Origin: Gammaproteobacteria bacterium
Lineage (GTDB): Bacteria > Pseudomonadota > Gammaproteobacteria > SZUA-152
DNA: 64,000 bases
NCBI GenBank assembly: GCA_011321815.1
Contig: DROS01000090.1
Location: 22,488-86,487, forward strand
Direction: 5' to 3'
Each line of letters begins with the position of its first letter. The first letter of the stretch is position 1. Positions 1 to 9,935 of the stretch are shown here, one piece after another. The notes beneath the pieces were generated by a model. That model was not told the origin of the DNA and did no database searches. It saw nothing but the letters and a program-made list of their open reading frames with translations. Made by a program: the position numbers and the translations under genes.

Positions 1-1764
1 AAAACCATGATGATGGCGCAACGGCTTTACGAAGCCGGTTACATCACTTACATGCGAACCGATTCCACCAACCTCAGCAATGAAGCCGTGGCAGCAGTAC
101 GTGACTACATCGGCAACAAATACGGCAAAAAATATTTACCGGAAAAAGCCATTTCCTACAGCAGTCGTGAAGGTGCGCAAGAGGCGCATGAAGCCATTCG
201 GCCCTCGGATGTGCATACCATGATGTCGGACCTGAAAAACGTCGACAAAGATGCCGTACGCCTATACGAACTTATCTGGCGACAGTTTGTGGCCTGCCAG
301 ATGCCGCCTGCAAAATTTGATGTCACCACCCTCAAAGTGGATGCCGCCGGTTTTGAACTGCGCGCCAAAGGTCGCGTGGTGGTGTTTGACGGCTGGACCA
401 AGGTACAGCCGCCACAACAAAAAAACAGTGATGACATTCTCCTGCCCGCCGTAGCAGAAGGGGATGTGATGTCACTGGTGAAACTCGACCCGTCGCAGCA
501 TTTCACCAAACCACCGGCACGCTACAGCGAGGCATCGCTGGTGAAAGAACTGGAAAAGCGCGGCATTGGCCGGCCATCCACCTACGCCTCCATTATTTCC
601 ACGATCCAGGATCGTGGTTATGTCACCGTGAAAAACCGGCGTTTTTACGCGGAAAAAATCGGCGACATCGTCACCGAGCGGCTGGCGGAAAATTTCAAGG
701 ATCTCATGGATTACAGCTTCACAGCCAACATGGAAGAAAAACTGGATTCCATTGCCACCGGTGAAAGCAATTGGCTGAACGTGCTTGACGCATTTTATGA
801 AGACTTCAAATCCAAGCTGGAAACCGCCGATCAGGACGAAGGAGGCATGCGTGGCAACGACCCTATCACCACAGACATCCCCTGTACCAATTGTGGTCGC
901 CCCATGCAGATTCGCGCCGGTTCCACCGGCGTATTTCTGGGCTGTTCCGGCTACGCGCTACCCCCCAAAGAGCGCTGCAAATCCACCATGAACCTCATTC
1001 CCGGCGATGAAGCCGTGGATGTGGATGCCGATGAAGAAAGTGAAGCACGTGCATTAATGCAACGTCATCGCTGCCCGAAATGTGGCACCGCCATGGACAG
1101 CTATCTGATCGACGAGCAACGCAAATTCCACATCTGTGGCAACAGCCCCGACTGCACCGGCTACGAAGTGGAAACCGGCAAATTCCGCATCAAAGGCTAC
1201 GACGGGCCACTTATCGAGTGCGACAAGTGCGGTGCCAACATGCAACTCAAAACCGGACGTTTTGGCAAATATTTTGGCTGCACCAATGAAGAATGCAAAA
1301 ATACACGCAAGCTTTTACGTAACGGGGAAGTCGCGCCACCCAAAGCCGACCCTGTGCACATGAAGGAATTGCCCTGTGAAAAATCCGATGGTTATTTTGT
1401 ATTGCGTGATGGTGCCGCGGGCATATTCCTCGCTTCCAGCGCCTTCCCACGCTCCCGCGAAACCCGCGCGCCACGCGTCAAAGAACTGATCCCGCATAAA
1501 TCCGAACTTGACCCCAAGCACCTGTATCTGTGTGACGCCCCACTGGAAGACAACCAAGGCAACGACACGATCATCCGCTTCAGCCGCAAAAACAAAGAAC
1601 AGTATGTAATGACCGAAGTCGATGGCAAGGCCACCGGCTGGACGGCCCATTACATCGACAAAAACTGGGTCGTCAGCGAGGCGTCAAAGAAAACCGTCAA
1701 AAAGAAGGCCGCGAAAAAGAAAACAGCAAAGAAAAAAGCAGCGAAAAAAAAGGCCGCCAAATAA
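1..1764 (+). CDS. topA: DNA topoisomerase I, 3' part (5' end outside window)
   Basis: Type IA topoisomerase that relaxes negative supercoils. The reading frame is open from base 1, so the N-terminal toprim domain lies outside the window. The active-site segment YITYMRTDS is at the left edge; by analogy with E. coli TopA the second Tyr (codon 49-51) forms the covalent DNA link. The core continues with the [13 protein letters not shown] motif. Three C-terminal zinc-ribbon segments follow ([24 protein letters not shown]), as in proteobacterial TopA. The protein ends in a Lys/Ala-rich basic tail of repeated KKKAAKKK units, likely a DNA-binding extension. It converges on the minus-strand thioredoxin gene with only 22 bases between them. 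Identity is secure; only the missing 5' end limits the call. Confidence 0.96.
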   Translation, partial: KTMMMAQRLYEAGYITYMRTDSTNLSNEAVAAVRDYIGNKYGKKYLPEKAISYSSREGAQEAHEAIRPSDVHTMMSDLKNVDKDAVRLYELIWRQFVACQMPPAKFDVTTLKVDAAGFELRAKGRVVVFDGWTKVQPPQQKNSDDILLPAVAEGDVMSLVKLDPSQHFTKPPARYSEASLVKELEKRGIGRPSTYASIISTIQDRGYVTVKNRRFYAEKIGDIVTERLAENFKDLMDYSFTANMEEKLDSIATGESNWLNVLDAFYEDFKSKLETADQDEGGMRGNDPITTDIPCTNCGRPMQIRAGSTGVFLGCSGYALPPKERCKSTMNLIPGDEAVDVDADEESEARALMQRHRCPKCGTAMDSYLIDEQRKFHICGNSPDCTGYEVETGKFRIKGYDGPLIECDKCGANMQLKTGRFGKYFGCTNEECKNTRKLLRNGEVAPPKADPVHMKELPCEKSDGYFVLRDGAAGIFLASSAFPRSRETRAPRVKELIPHKSELDPKHLYLCDAPLEDNQGNDTIIRFSRKNKEQYVMTEVDGKATGWTAHYIDKNWVVSEASKKTVKKKAAKKKTAKKKAAKKKAAK

Positions 1765-1786
1765 TCAGGGAGCGCGCATGAGTCCG

Positions 1787-2353
1787 TTAATTCTGTTGCA
1801 CGGATTGCGCGGAAAGCGCCGTCAAAAACCGCAGATATTCGTCCTCATCCCAAGGCCGTCCGCCCAGCACCTGATAACGCACAACGCCTGCCGGATCAAC
1901 CAGGTAGGTTGAAGGCAGGCCACGAGGTTTCCAGGCCTCGGTAACCATACCGTCAAGATCCATGAGCGGCACAATATCCGGCGCCAGCAGCCCCAGAAAA
2001 GTGAATACGGCGTCTTCATTTTCCGCCGTATTCACGATGGCAAATGCCAGCGGCAGTGTTTTAAGTTTCTCCACCATTTGCTGAATCGCTGGCATTTCAC
2101 GTCGACAGGGGCCGCACCAGCTTGCCCAAAAATGCACGAAAACCCAACGGCCTTTCTGCTTCACCAGACTGAAGCGGTTGCCGTCAATATCGTTTAACAC
2201 CAAAGGCGGAGCAGGATAAGCCGCAATAGATAAAATCCCCCTGGGGGCGGGCGGCGCCGAAAGAGAAGCATCTGCCCATGTGGGCCCACTGATCGACGTG
2301 CCTATCAGCAACGCACACAAAACCATACTGAATCTGTCTTGTAGCCACTTCAT
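1787..2353 (-). CDS. TlpA-like periplasmic thiol:disulfide oxidoreductase
   Basis: Predicted exported thioredoxin-fold protein of 188 aa. The start at 2353 gives an N-terminal hydrophobic signal sequence (VLCALLIGTSISG) ending near TWA-DA. The redox motif WCGPC (Cys 80 and 83) follows VHFWAS, and the late cis-Pro segment GLPSTYLVDPAG is present, as in the TlpA/ResA group. Such proteins usually reduce apocytochrome or other periplasmic thiols; the substrate here is unknown. Its ATG overlaps the stop of the upstream minus-strand gene by four bases (ATGA), suggesting translational coupling. An in-frame upstream start at 2386 exists but would place a charged stretch before the signal peptide. Confidence 0.85.
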   Translation of the reverse strand: MKWLQDRFSMVLCALLIGTSISGPTWADASLSAPPAPRGILSIAAYPAPPLVLNDIDGNRFSLVKQKGRWVFVHFWASWCGPCRREMPAIQQMVEKLKTLPLAFAIVNTAENEDAVFTFLGLLAPDIVPLMDLDGMVTEAWKPRGLPSTYLVDPAGVVRYQVLGGRPWDEDEYLRFLTALSAQSVQQN

Positions 2354-2958
2354 GGTGATTTTATTGCCCCTGCTGCATCTGCGCATTGTAAATTGTCCAC
2401 TGTCACCATCACGGGCTCAGTGTTTTCCCCCAGCCCAAACCGGGCACGCAAGGAAAAAACGGCCGTTGTTTTTTTCAGGACAACATTACCACCTTCTTTT
2501 TCATGTGCATAAAAATCCAATCTCTCAGGTAATAGCATCCAGCGAAACGTGGACTGAGAGGCCAATGGAATATCCATCTCTTTCCATAACGGCGGCCATT
2601 GCGAACGCGGTATCCTCTGAAGCCGCTGACCCTGAGACGTAAACACCCAATTAGACAGGTCCAGCTGTAACACATCATTACGTTTATTTTTGACGCTTGC
2701 CGTGAAAAAACAATACGCCGACAGTTCCTCAATCATCACCTTTGGAAACCCCCGCGCCTCAAAAAAAGCAGCCATTTGTTCCGTACTCCAGGGAAACAGC
2801 TGTAGCCGTAACTGTGCATTCTCAAACCCTGATGGTGGTTTTTCATCCGCAGCATGCAACGCATCCGCAGGAAACAAAACAAACCCCAGGGCCGCCGTCA
2901 GAAGCACCCTGACCACAAACCGTTGGGCAAAAAACACCTGACTTTGTTGAGTATTCAT
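2350..2958 (-). CDS. Exported protein of unknown function
   Basis: A 202-aa protein that I do not recognise. It begins with MNTQQSQVFF and a long hydrophobic stretch (VLLTAALGFVLFPADALHA) that looks like a cleavable signal peptide, so it is probably periplasmic. The mature part is soluble with many aromatic residues and one conserved-looking segment, PWSTEQMAAFFEARGFP. It overlaps the TlpA-like gene by four bases and precedes it in the same direction, so the two are probably one operon and may act on the same periplasmic process. The start at 2958 was chosen because translation from 3021 would put about 20 non-signal residues in front. Confidence 0.6.
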   Translation of the reverse strand: MNTQQSQVFFAQRFVVRVLLTAALGFVLFPADALHAADEKPPSGFENAQLRLQLFPWSTEQMAAFFEARGFPKVMIEELSAYCFFTASVKNKRNDVLQLDLSNWVFTSQGQRLQRIPRSQWPPLWKEMDIPLASQSTFRWMLLPERLDFYAHEKEGGNVVLKKTTAVFSLRARFGLGENTEPVMVTVDNLQCADAAGAIKSP

Positions 2959-3364
2959 AATTATCGTTAACCACGGAACTTGGACTTCACCAGACGAGTC
3001 GAACCCTGCGGTTGGTTGCAAACGGCTGCAAGGAAACAGCGCCAGTATAACGTCAAAATATTCTTTGATTTGCCCGAATTTTGACAGCTGTTTCCATCAA
3101 AAGGACGAATTCACAGCGTATCAGACCCATAATATCTGGCATACGGTTTGCATCAACAATAACGAACGAGATTCAATTTTATCAAACTGAACCTATACTA
3201 AAAGCAGTGTTTTACCGTTTGTGGCGTTGGCCGGCAGATACACCCAACCCGGTCACCATACAAAGCACAGACCCATAAAAAGTCAATATTAATGCGGGCT
3301 TTCAATAGCCCAATGGCGTCCGATATAAATAGCGGACACTGCAATTTCTTGAGAGGACAAGATC
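2959..3364. other. Divergent intergenic region upstream of prkA
   Basis: About 400 bases without a convincing gene. It must contain the promoters for the exported-protein/TlpA pair (minus) and prkA (plus). A TATACT hexamer at 3194-3199 could be a -10 element but no good -35 is spaced with it. The prkA ribosome binding site GAGAGGA lies a few bases before its ATG. A 65-codon plus-strand frame starting at 3081 has no ribosome binding site or recognisable product and is not called. Confidence 0.5.
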
Positions 3365-5287
3365 ATGCCTATTTTTGAGCACTACCAGTCCCGGTACGAG
3401 CAGGCACAGGAAGAGGAAATGTCACTTCAGGAATACCTGGATCTGTGCAAAAAAGAGCCGACAACTTACGCCACTGCTGCCGAACGCATACTCACAGCCA
3501 TTGGCGAACCAGAAATGGTAGATACCCGGCAAGACCCACGCCTGAGCCGCCTCTTTTTCAATAAACTCATCAAAATTTATCCGGCCTTTAAAGATTTTTA
3601 TGGCATGGAAGACACTGTTGAACAGATCGTTTCGTTCTTCCGCCATGCCGCACAAGGCCTGGAGGAGAAAAAACAGATTCTGTATTTGCTGGGGCCAGTG
3701 GGCGGCGGCAAATCATCTTTAGCGGAAAAACTGAAATCACTGATGGAACAACAACCTTTTTATGCCATAAAAGGTTCGCCTATCAACGAATCACCGCTGG
3801 GCCTTTTTTCGCCCGAAGAAGATGCACAGATTCTGGAAGAAGACTATGGCATCGCAAAGCGTTATCTTAATGGCATCATGTCTCCCTGGGCCGTAAAGCG
3901 CCGCCATGAATTTAACGGTGATATCACACAATTTCGGGTCGTCAAACTCTATCCTTCGATACAACGGCAGATCGCCATCTCCAAAACCGAGCCCGGCGAT
4001 GAAAACAATCAGGATATTTCATCATTGGTGGGCAAGGTGGATATTCGCATGCTGGAAAAATTCAGCCAGGATGACCCTGATGCCTACTCCTATTCTGGTG
4101 GGCTTTGCCAGGCCAACCAAGGACTCCTGGAATTTGTTGAAATGTTCAAGGCGCCCATCAAGGTGCTGCACCCTCTGCTTACCGCCACCCAGGAAGGTAA
4201 CTACATGGGGACCGAAGGCATTTCTGCATTGCCTTTTAGTGGCATTATTCTCGCACACTCCAATGAGTCTGAATGGCTCAGCTTCAAAAACAACCGAAAT
4301 AACGAAGCCTTTCTTGATCGCATTTTTATCGTCAAAGTACCTTACTGCCTGCGTGTCTCCGAAGAAATAAAAATCTACGAAAAACTGCTGGCTAACAGCT
4401 CACTTTCCAAATCCGCCTGCGCGCCTGGCACACTGAACATGATGGCGCAATTTGCCATTTTGTCACGACTGAAAGAACCGGAAAATTCAAACATTGAATC
4501 CAAAATGCGTATTTATGACGGGGAAACATTAAAAGATGTTGATCCCAAAGCAAAATCCTATCAGGAGTATCGTGACTTCGCCGGCGTCGATGAAGGCATG
4601 ACCGGGTTATCCACTCGCTTCGCCTTCAAAATTCTCTCCCGTGTATTTAACTACGACCACACCGAAGTTGCTGCTAATCCCGTACACCTGCTTTATGTAC
4701 TGGAACAACAAATCGAACAGGAACAATTTCCACCAGAAGTCGCGGAAAAATATATGTCATTCCTGAAGGGAATACTGGCAACACGTTACGCAGAATTTAT
4801 TGGCAAGGAAATACAAACATCCTATCTGGAATCCTATTCAGAATACGGCCAGAATATTTTTGACCGTTATGTAACTTATGCTGATTACTGGATTCAAAAT
4901 GAAGAATACCGCGACCCGGATACCGGTGAAATTTTTGACCGGGCCGCACTCAACGAAGAACTGGAAAAAATTGAAAAACCTGCGGGCATCAGCAATCCCA
5001 AGGATTTTCGTAACGAAATCGTCACCTTTGTATTACGCGCCCGCGCCCGTAACAATGGCAGTAACCCGCACTGGACCAGTTATGAGAAACTACGGGAAGT
5101 CATTGAGAAAAAAATGTTCTCCACCACCGAAGACCTGCTTCCCGTTATTTCATTCAACGCCAAGGCATCTAATGAAGAACAGGGGAAACATCAGGATTTT
5201 GTCAATCGCATGACCCAAAAGGGCTATACCGAAAAACAAGTCAGGCTGTTATCCGAATGGTATTTGCGTGTACGCAAAGCCTCCTAG
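3365..5287 (+). CDS. prkA: PrkA family serine protein kinase
   Basis: 640-aa cytosolic AAA+-related kinase/ATPase, the normal PrkA (YeaG) length. The N-terminal AAA-like domain carries a Walker A motif GPVGGGKS (residues 110-117) and an acidic Walker-B-like strand LLEFVEM (254-260); the C-terminal half is the PrkA kinase-like domain. In enterobacteria YeaG works with YeaH in the response to nutrient and nitrogen starvation. It is first of a three-gene set, prkA-yeaH-ycgB, conserved across proteobacteria. The start matches known PrkA N-termini and has a GAGAGGA ribosome binding site. A strong inverted repeat lies just after the stop and may adjust expression relative to yeaH. Confidence 0.95.
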   Translation: MPIFEHYQSRYEQAQEEEMSLQEYLDLCKKEPTTYATAAERILTAIGEPEMVDTRQDPRLSRLFFNKLIKIYPAFKDFYGMEDTVEQIVSFFRHAAQGLEEKKQILYLLGPVGGGKSSLAEKLKSLMEQQPFYAIKGSPINESPLGLFSPEEDAQILEEDYGIAKRYLNGIMSPWAVKRRHEFNGDITQFRVVKLYPSIQRQIAISKTEPGDENNQDISSLVGKVDIRMLEKFSQDDPDAYSYSGGLCQANQGLLEFVEMFKAPIKVLHPLLTATQEGNYMGTEGISALPFSGIILAHSNESEWLSFKNNRNNEAFLDRIFIVKVPYCLRVSEEIKIYEKLLANSSLSKSACAPGTLNMMAQFAILSRLKEPENSNIESKMRIYDGETLKDVDPKAKSYQEYRDFAGVDEGMTGLSTRFAFKILSRVFNYDHTEVAANPVHLLYVLEQQIEQEQFPPEVAEKYMSFLKGILATRYAEFIGKEIQTSYLESYSEYGQNIFDRYVTYADYWIQNEEYRDPDTGEIFDRAALNEELEKIEKPAGISNPKDFRNEIVTFVLRARARNNGSNPHWTSYEKLREVIEKKMFSTTEDLLPVISFNAKASNEEQGKHQDFVNRMTQKGYTEKQVRLLSEWYLRVRKAS

Positions 5288-5296
5288 AGACGGGAA

Positions 5297-5346
5297 AAAG
5301 GGAAAAGGAAATTATGAACAATAAAAGTCATTTACCTTTTCCCTTT
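5297..5346 (+). repeat. Intercistronic inverted repeat between prkA and yeaH
   Basis: A 12-bp perfect stem, AAAGGGAAAAGG at 5297-5308 paired with CCTTTTCCCTTT at 5335-5346, with a 26-base AT-rich loop. It starts 9 bases after the prkA stop and ends 11 bases before the yeaH start. There is no trailing T-run, so it is more likely an mRNA stability or processing hairpin, or a weak attenuator, than an intrinsic terminator. The yeaH ribosome binding region lies next to or within the 3' arm, so folding could limit yeaH translation. Confidence 0.6.
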
Positions 5347-5357
5347 CCTTTACAATT

Positions 5358-6617
5358 ATGACTCAGATAATTGACAGAAGGATAAACGGCAAACACAAAA
5401 GTGCCGTCAACCGACAACGGTTTCTTCGTCGGTTTCGGCAACAAATCAAAAAAGCGGTTTCTGACGCCATTGACTCACGCTCAATCACCGAAGTTGACCA
5501 GGGCGAAAAAATCAATATCCCCAGCAAGGACACACACGAGCCTGTATTCGGCCATGGCCCTGGCGGGCGGCGTGACGCTGTTCATCCCGGCAACAGGGAA
5601 TTTGTCAGTGGTGACCGTATTGCACGCCCACCCAACAGCGGAGGAGGCGGTGGAAGCGAAGCCAGTGATCAGGGCGAAGGTGAAGATGAATTCGCCTTCC
5701 AGCTGTCGCGCGAAGAATTCTTGGAGTTTTTCTTTGAAGACCTGGAATTACCTGACCTGGTCAAAACCCAACTGACTAAAATCACCAACTTCAAATCTGT
5801 ACGCGCCGGCTACAGTACTACCGGTGTGCCTTCCAATATTGATATTGTTCGTTCATTAACCGGTGCTCTCGCCCGTCGCATCGCGCTTCGCGCACCGTAC
5901 TCCGTCGAGCTGAAAGAAGCCCAGACAGAATTATTCGCACTGCAAAATACTGGTGAGCACACCACCCGCATTGAAGAGTTAGAAGAAGAAATACGCCGAT
6001 TAGAAGACAAAATTGCCACCATCCCTTTTGTCGATACTTTTGACCTGCGTTACCGAAACCGTATTCAAAAGCCCACACCCACGACACAAGCCGTTATGTT
6101 TTGTCTAATGGATGTTTCCGGGTCCATGGATGAAGCCCGCAAGGAAATGGCCAAGCGCTTTTTCATTTTGCTTTATATGTTTCTCACCAAAACCTACGAA
6201 AACATCCAGGTGGTTTTTATCCGCCATCACACCACCGCAAAAGAAGTCAATGAAGAGGATTTTTTCTACTCACGGGAAACCGGTGGCACTGTGGTATCCA
6301 GCGCACTGGAATTAATGTTGAAGATCATTAAAGAACGCTTCCCAACCAATGACTGGAACATTTATGCCGCACAGGCCTCCGATGGTGATAACTGGGATGG
6401 CGACTCCCCCAATTGCAGCGCCCTGTTAAACAACAGTATCATGCCACTGTTACAATATTTTGCTTACATAGAAATCATGCCTCACAACCATCAAAGTCTG
6501 TGGCGTCATTATGAGAGTGTAAAAACACAACATCGTAATTTTGATATGCAATCCATCGACAGCAACAATGAAATCTATCCTGTATTTCGTAAATTATTTG
6601 CCCGGAAACCGGCATGA
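5358..6617 (+). CDS. yeaH: YeaH/YhbH family protein (UPF0229), VWA-like
   Basis: 419-aa partner of PrkA. The N-terminus MTQIIDRRINGKHKSAVNRQ closely follows E. coli YeaH, fixing the start. A Gly/Ser-rich low-complexity linker (about residues 93-110) and a coiled-coil stretch rich in Glu (about 195-220) lead to a von Willebrand factor A-like domain with MIDAS motif DVSGS (252-256). Its biochemical role is unsettled; genetic work elsewhere links it to YeaG in starvation responses. It overlaps the next gene by four bases (ATGA), so translation of the two is probably coupled. Confidence 0.93.
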   Translation: MTQIIDRRINGKHKSAVNRQRFLRRFRQQIKKAVSDAIDSRSITEVDQGEKINIPSKDTHEPVFGHGPGGRRDAVHPGNREFVSGDRIARPPNSGGGGGSEASDQGEGEDEFAFQLSREEFLEFFFEDLELPDLVKTQLTKITNFKSVRAGYSTTGVPSNIDIVRSLTGALARRIALRAPYSVELKEAQTELFALQNTGEHTTRIEELEEEIRRLEDKIATIPFVDTFDLRYRNRIQKPTPTTQAVMFCLMDVSGSMDEARKEMAKRFFILLYMFLTKTYENIQVVFIRHHTTAKEVNEEDFFYSRETGGTVVSSALELMLKIIKERFPTNDWNIYAAQASDGDNWDGDSPNCSALLNNSIMPLLQYFAYIEIMPHNHQSLWRHYESVKTQHRNFDMQSIDSNNEIYPVFRKLFARKPA

Positions 6618-8110
6618 ACATAACTGAAAACATCATCAGCGACACTTCAGACTGGAGCAGTGACCTTATCCAGCGTTACGACGCCGAAATTTCCCGTATC
6701 GCCGCCGATTACGGCCTCGATACCTATCCCAATCAAATAGAAATCATCAACAGCGAACAAATGATGGACGCCTACTCTTCGGTAGGCATGCCATTGGGGT
6801 ATCACCATTGGTCTTTTGGCAAACAATTTCTGGAAACCGAACAGCGTTATCGACGCGGCCAAATGGGCCTGGCCTATGAAATCGTCATCAACTCCAACCC
6901 CTGTATTTCTTATTTAATGGAAGAAAACAGTATGCCCATGCAGGCACTGGTAATCGCCCACGCCTGTTATGGTCACAATTCTTTTTTCAAGAACAATTAC
7001 CTGTTCCAAACCTGGACCAATGCCGACGCCATTATTGACTACCTGTTATTCGCCAAAAAATATGTGTCCGACTGTGAACAACAACACGGTATCGAAGAAG
7101 TGGAAGCGGTGCTGGATTCTTGCCATGCGTTGATGAATTACGGGGTTGATCGTTATAAGCACCCGCCGGGTTTGTCGGCACAGGAAGAAAGTGGCCGCCA
7201 AAAAGAACGGGAGGAATACTTACAGACACAAGTCAATCATCTATGGAGCACAATTCCCGTTAAAGAAAATGCAGATGATACGCCGGAGGAGACTCGCTTC
7301 CCCACTGAACCAGAAGAAAACCTGCTGTATTTTGTCGAAAAAAATGCACCGCTAATGGAGCCATGGAAACGCGAACTGGTGCGCATCGTCAGAAAAATTG
7401 CCCAGTATTTTTATCCGCAGCGACAAACACAGGTAATGAATGAAGGTTGGGCAACTTTTTGGCACTACACCATTTTAAATACCCTTTATGACGAGGGCTT
7501 TGTTACTGACGGCTTCATGATGGAGTTTTTGCAATCGCACACCAACGTTATCGCCCAGCCTGCGTTTGACAGCCCGTACTACTCCGGTATTAACCCGTAC
7601 ACACTTGGCTTTAACATGTTCAAGGATTTGCGCCGTGTTTGTGAAAACCCCAGCGATGAAGACAGAAGCTGGTTTCCGGATATTGCCGGCAATGACTGGC
7701 AAAAAACCCTGGACTTCGCCATGCGCAATTTCAAGGATGAAAGTTTTATCCGTCAGTTTTTGTCTCCCCGGCTGATTCGTGAGCTGAGGTTGTTTTCCGT
7801 ACTGGACGATGACGAACAGGATGAACTCGAAATAAGCGCTATTCACGATGAAAGTGGCTACCGGCATATTCGTGCTGCACTCGCCAAACAATATGATCTG
7901 TCCATGCGCGAGCCCAATATTCAGATTTACAATGTGGATTTACGCGGTGACAGGTCTCTGACCCTGCGACATATTCCGCAAGCACGCCGTCCATTGAACC
8001 GAGACACCAACGAGGTTATACGACACTTGTCACGCCTCTGGGGATTCCCGGTTCACATTGAAACGATAAACGAAACCGGGGCAGAAAATATTACGGCGTC
8101 TGGTTATTAG
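6614..8110 (+). CDS. ycgB: SpoVR family protein
   Basis: 498 aa, the usual length for the SpoVR/YcgB family. Recognisable features are the N-terminal YGLDTYPNQIEIINSEQMMD block, the SNPCISYLMEENS and AHACYGHNSFFKNNY blocks, and the NEGWATFWHYTI segment, whose His and Glu residues recall a metalloprotein. The family was named for B. subtilis SpoVR, involved in spore cortex formation, but in proteobacteria it accompanies PrkA and YeaH and its activity is unknown. The ATG overlaps the yeaH stop, completing the prkA-yeaH-ycgB operon. Confidence 0.92.
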   Translation: MNITENIISDTSDWSSDLIQRYDAEISRIAADYGLDTYPNQIEIINSEQMMDAYSSVGMPLGYHHWSFGKQFLETEQRYRRGQMGLAYEIVINSNPCISYLMEENSMPMQALVIAHACYGHNSFFKNNYLFQTWTNADAIIDYLLFAKKYVSDCEQQHGIEEVEAVLDSCHALMNYGVDRYKHPPGLSAQEESGRQKEREEYLQTQVNHLWSTIPVKENADDTPEETRFPTEPEENLLYFVEKNAPLMEPWKRELVRIVRKIAQYFYPQRQTQVMNEGWATFWHYTILNTLYDEGFVTDGFMMEFLQSHTNVIAQPAFDSPYYSGINPYTLGFNMFKDLRRVCENPSDEDRSWFPDIAGNDWQKTLDFAMRNFKDESFIRQFLSPRLIRELRLFSVLDDDEQDELEISAIHDESGYRHIRAALAKQYDLSMREPNIQIYNVDLRGDRSLTLRHIPQARRPLNRDTNEVIRHLSRLWGFPVHIETINETGAENITASGY

Positions 8111-8140
8111 AGGCTATTAAGATTTAATCCTCCACAAGCC

Positions 8141-8725
8141 TTAAACCCCCAGCTTGGCTTCAAGTTTTTTAATCTTACGCCCCATTTCCACCGAGATTTT
8201 TGCCAGCTCCTGGCGCAGAAATATGTTCTCGATATTCATTTCCAGTTGAAAGGCCAGCCGTTCCAGAATATCGCGGTCGGCATCATTAAAATTGCCATGC
8301 CCCTTGTTCAACATTTGAATCGCACCCACCACCTTTTTGGTAGTAACACCATGTACCGGTACACACAGAGCATTGCGTGTCACAAAACCGGTTTTTACTG
8401 CGACAATATCATGCGCTCCCACCTGATCTTCCAGATCATCCTCGATAACAAATTCACCCTTGGACATCACCCGGCCAACAATGGAGTTTTTGGTGGGCAC
8501 TTGTAATTGTTTTTCGCTCAATCCCGTGCCGCATTGCAACCAGGCTTTTTCATCTACCGGGTCGAGAATAAAAATACTGCACCGTTCCGCGCCCAATGCT
8601 CTGGGCATAATGTCAACAAAAAACTGTAACAGCTGCCGGTTACCCGCCTCACGCCAAGCCTTTTCCATGAGCTGCTGCTTTTTGCGCAACTGCCCAAGTT
8701 TTTTCTCCATGAGTGCTCTATCCAT
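8141..8725 (-). CDS. GAF domain protein
   Basis: 194-aa soluble protein made almost entirely of one GAF domain (about residues 30-175) between two charged helices, one rich in Lys/Glu at the N-terminus and one near the C-terminus (KISVEMGRKIKKLEAKLG) that could form coiled coils. Typical GAF blocks are visible: AERCSIFILD, GRVMSKGEFVIEDDL, and NALCVPVHG followed by GAIQMLNK. No output domain is attached, so it may sense a small ligand and act through a partner. It faces ycgB tail to tail. A GAAGG ribosome binding site precedes the ATG by about nine bases. Confidence 0.8.
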   Translation of the reverse strand: MDRALMEKKLGQLRKKQQLMEKAWREAGNRQLLQFFVDIMPRALGAERCSIFILDPVDEKAWLQCGTGLSEKQLQVPTKNSIVGRVMSKGEFVIEDDLEDQVGAHDIVAVKTGFVTRNALCVPVHGVTTKKVVGAIQMLNKGHGNFNDADRDILERLAFQLEMNIENIFLRQELAKISVEMGRKIKKLEAKLGV

Positions 8726-9378
8726 TTTTGTATGCCTTCATCATTTCAAGACCTCCTGCTAAAGCCAGAGCGGAAAAAAACTGAAACGCTTAAAAGTGGC
8801 CAGAATATAGTGCCTATCGGCAACATCAGCCAACAACTAAAGTGTGGTATTTTTCACAAAACACATGTGACGTTGACAATACTGCCTGTTGGATTGTGCT
8901 GCACCCGTAACGCCTGGGATTCAGATCTGATGTACGCTCTGTTCGCCTCATGGCGGCATGGAAACTCCTTGCAACAGGGTGGCGACTCGCACCATTTCGC
9001 TTCGCCATGAAACAAATATACGATCTGAACGATTTGCCAAAAACTGCCAAAAAACCGGCGCACACGGCTCTGACTGTCATGCCGGAAAATAATCCTAAAT
9101 TAACCAGCCACCGCTGAAGCCTGCCAAATCCAGGCATATGCCCTCTGGCCGCATCACCATTTCGCAAAACTCATAAGCTGGTACGTATCTTGTATCTGTC
9201 TGGGCGAACAGGCACAAATACGTTTGGGTCACGAAGTAATGTCACAGTCAGATTGATTGACCATCATCCCGGTCTGACCCTGGCACACCATTCCCGGCCA
9301 TCGTTTCAATTTCCCATTGCCTGCACCAGCACCCGAGGCGGCTCACAATGGGCTCGCCCACGATCAGGAGGACACACC
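8726..9378. other. 650-bp region without a convincing gene
   Basis: Between the GAF gene (minus) and a 63-aa membrane protein (plus). Open frames here (for example minus strand 8826-9167) lack plausible ribosome binding sites and give Arg/Ser-rich products with no recognisable domain. It presumably holds promoters for the two divergent neighbours. I see no RNA gene, tandem repeat or large palindrome in it. Confidence 0.4.
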
Positions 9379-9570
9379 ATGATGGCATTTATGGTTGAAA
9401 TAGTGATTACCGCATTCGCCTTCGGCGGCATCCTGGGAGCAGTGGTTGCATTGCATCTCAGCACCCACCTGAAACAGACGGAAGATGCCCGCAAGCCCAC
9501 GGAACTCAATCCGGTTCCCGTGGACATCACTTCGCGCCGGGCAGTCAGCAGAAAAAAACACCATCACTGA
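9379..9570 (+). CDS. Small single-pass membrane protein
   Basis: 63 aa, MMAFMVEIVITAF..., with one hydrophobic helix (about residues 5-25, ending GAVVALHLS) followed by a polar tail ending RKKHHH. A strong AGGAGG ribosome binding site sits 7-8 bases upstream, which decides the start at 9379 over the longer in-frame start at 9190. A clear intrinsic terminator follows the stop. Function unknown; topology suggests a short inner-membrane protein with a basic cytoplasmic tail. Confidence 0.55.
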   Translation: MMAFMVEIVITAFAFGGILGAVVALHLSTHLKQTEDARKPTELNPVPVDITSRRAVSRKKHHH

Positions 9571-9582
9571 AACCATCGCACA

Positions 9583-9620
9583 AAATAGAAAGGGCGACCA
9601 AACGGCCGCCCTTTCTATTT
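9583..9620. terminator. Strong hairpin terminator, probably bidirectional
   Basis: A perfect 14-bp stem, AAATAGAAAGGGCG (9583-9596) with CGCCCTTTCTATTT (9607-9620), and a 10-base loop. It lies between the 63-aa membrane protein gene and the minus-strand PilZ gene that ends at 9650, so it can stop transcription from both sides. Confidence 0.85.
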
Positions 9621-9649
9621 CGACATGTTCGGCTGTATGCCCACCTGCA

Positions 9650-9916
9650 TCAATCATCCGTCAAAAAACGCAGCCCCACACCATCAGGCTCAACACGCAC
9701 CACTTCCATTTGTACCCGGGGCGGGTCTTCCATTTCCCCTTGTACCTGACCTTCCACGACGGAGCCTATCGGTGGTAATGCCGCACCATCCGTTACCACA
9801 AAAACACCACTTTCGGAGATGTCTCGCGTCAACAGCACCACAGACGCCATGGCAGGGTGGCTGATTTTTACTTCAAGAACCAGCGCAGTACGTGGATGCT
9901 TGCGTTGTTCGTTCAT
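9650..9916 (-). CDS. PilZ domain protein (likely c-di-GMP binding)
   Basis: 88-aa stand-alone PilZ domain. The two c-di-GMP-binding signatures are present: RKHPR (residues 5-9, RxxxR) and DISESG (32-37, D/NxSxxG), followed by a beta-barrel pattern ending EPDGVGLRF. Single-domain PilZ proteins act as adaptors coupling cyclic-di-GMP to motility, type IV pili or surface functions. It is followed in the window by a VOC-family gene in the same direction upstream (start 10364), 20 bases apart, so the two may be cotranscribed. Confidence 0.88.
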   Translation of the reverse strand: MNEQRKHPRTALVLEVKISHPAMASVVLLTRDISESGVFVVTDGAALPPIGSVVEGQVQGEMEDPPRVQMEVVRVEPDGVGLRFLTDD

Positions 9917-9935
9917 TTATTTCCCATCCCGCGTT

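Noticed and set aside
8826..9167. 113-codon minus-strand frame in the GAF-membrane protein gap
   Set aside because: Biased composition, no initiation signal, no family resemblance.
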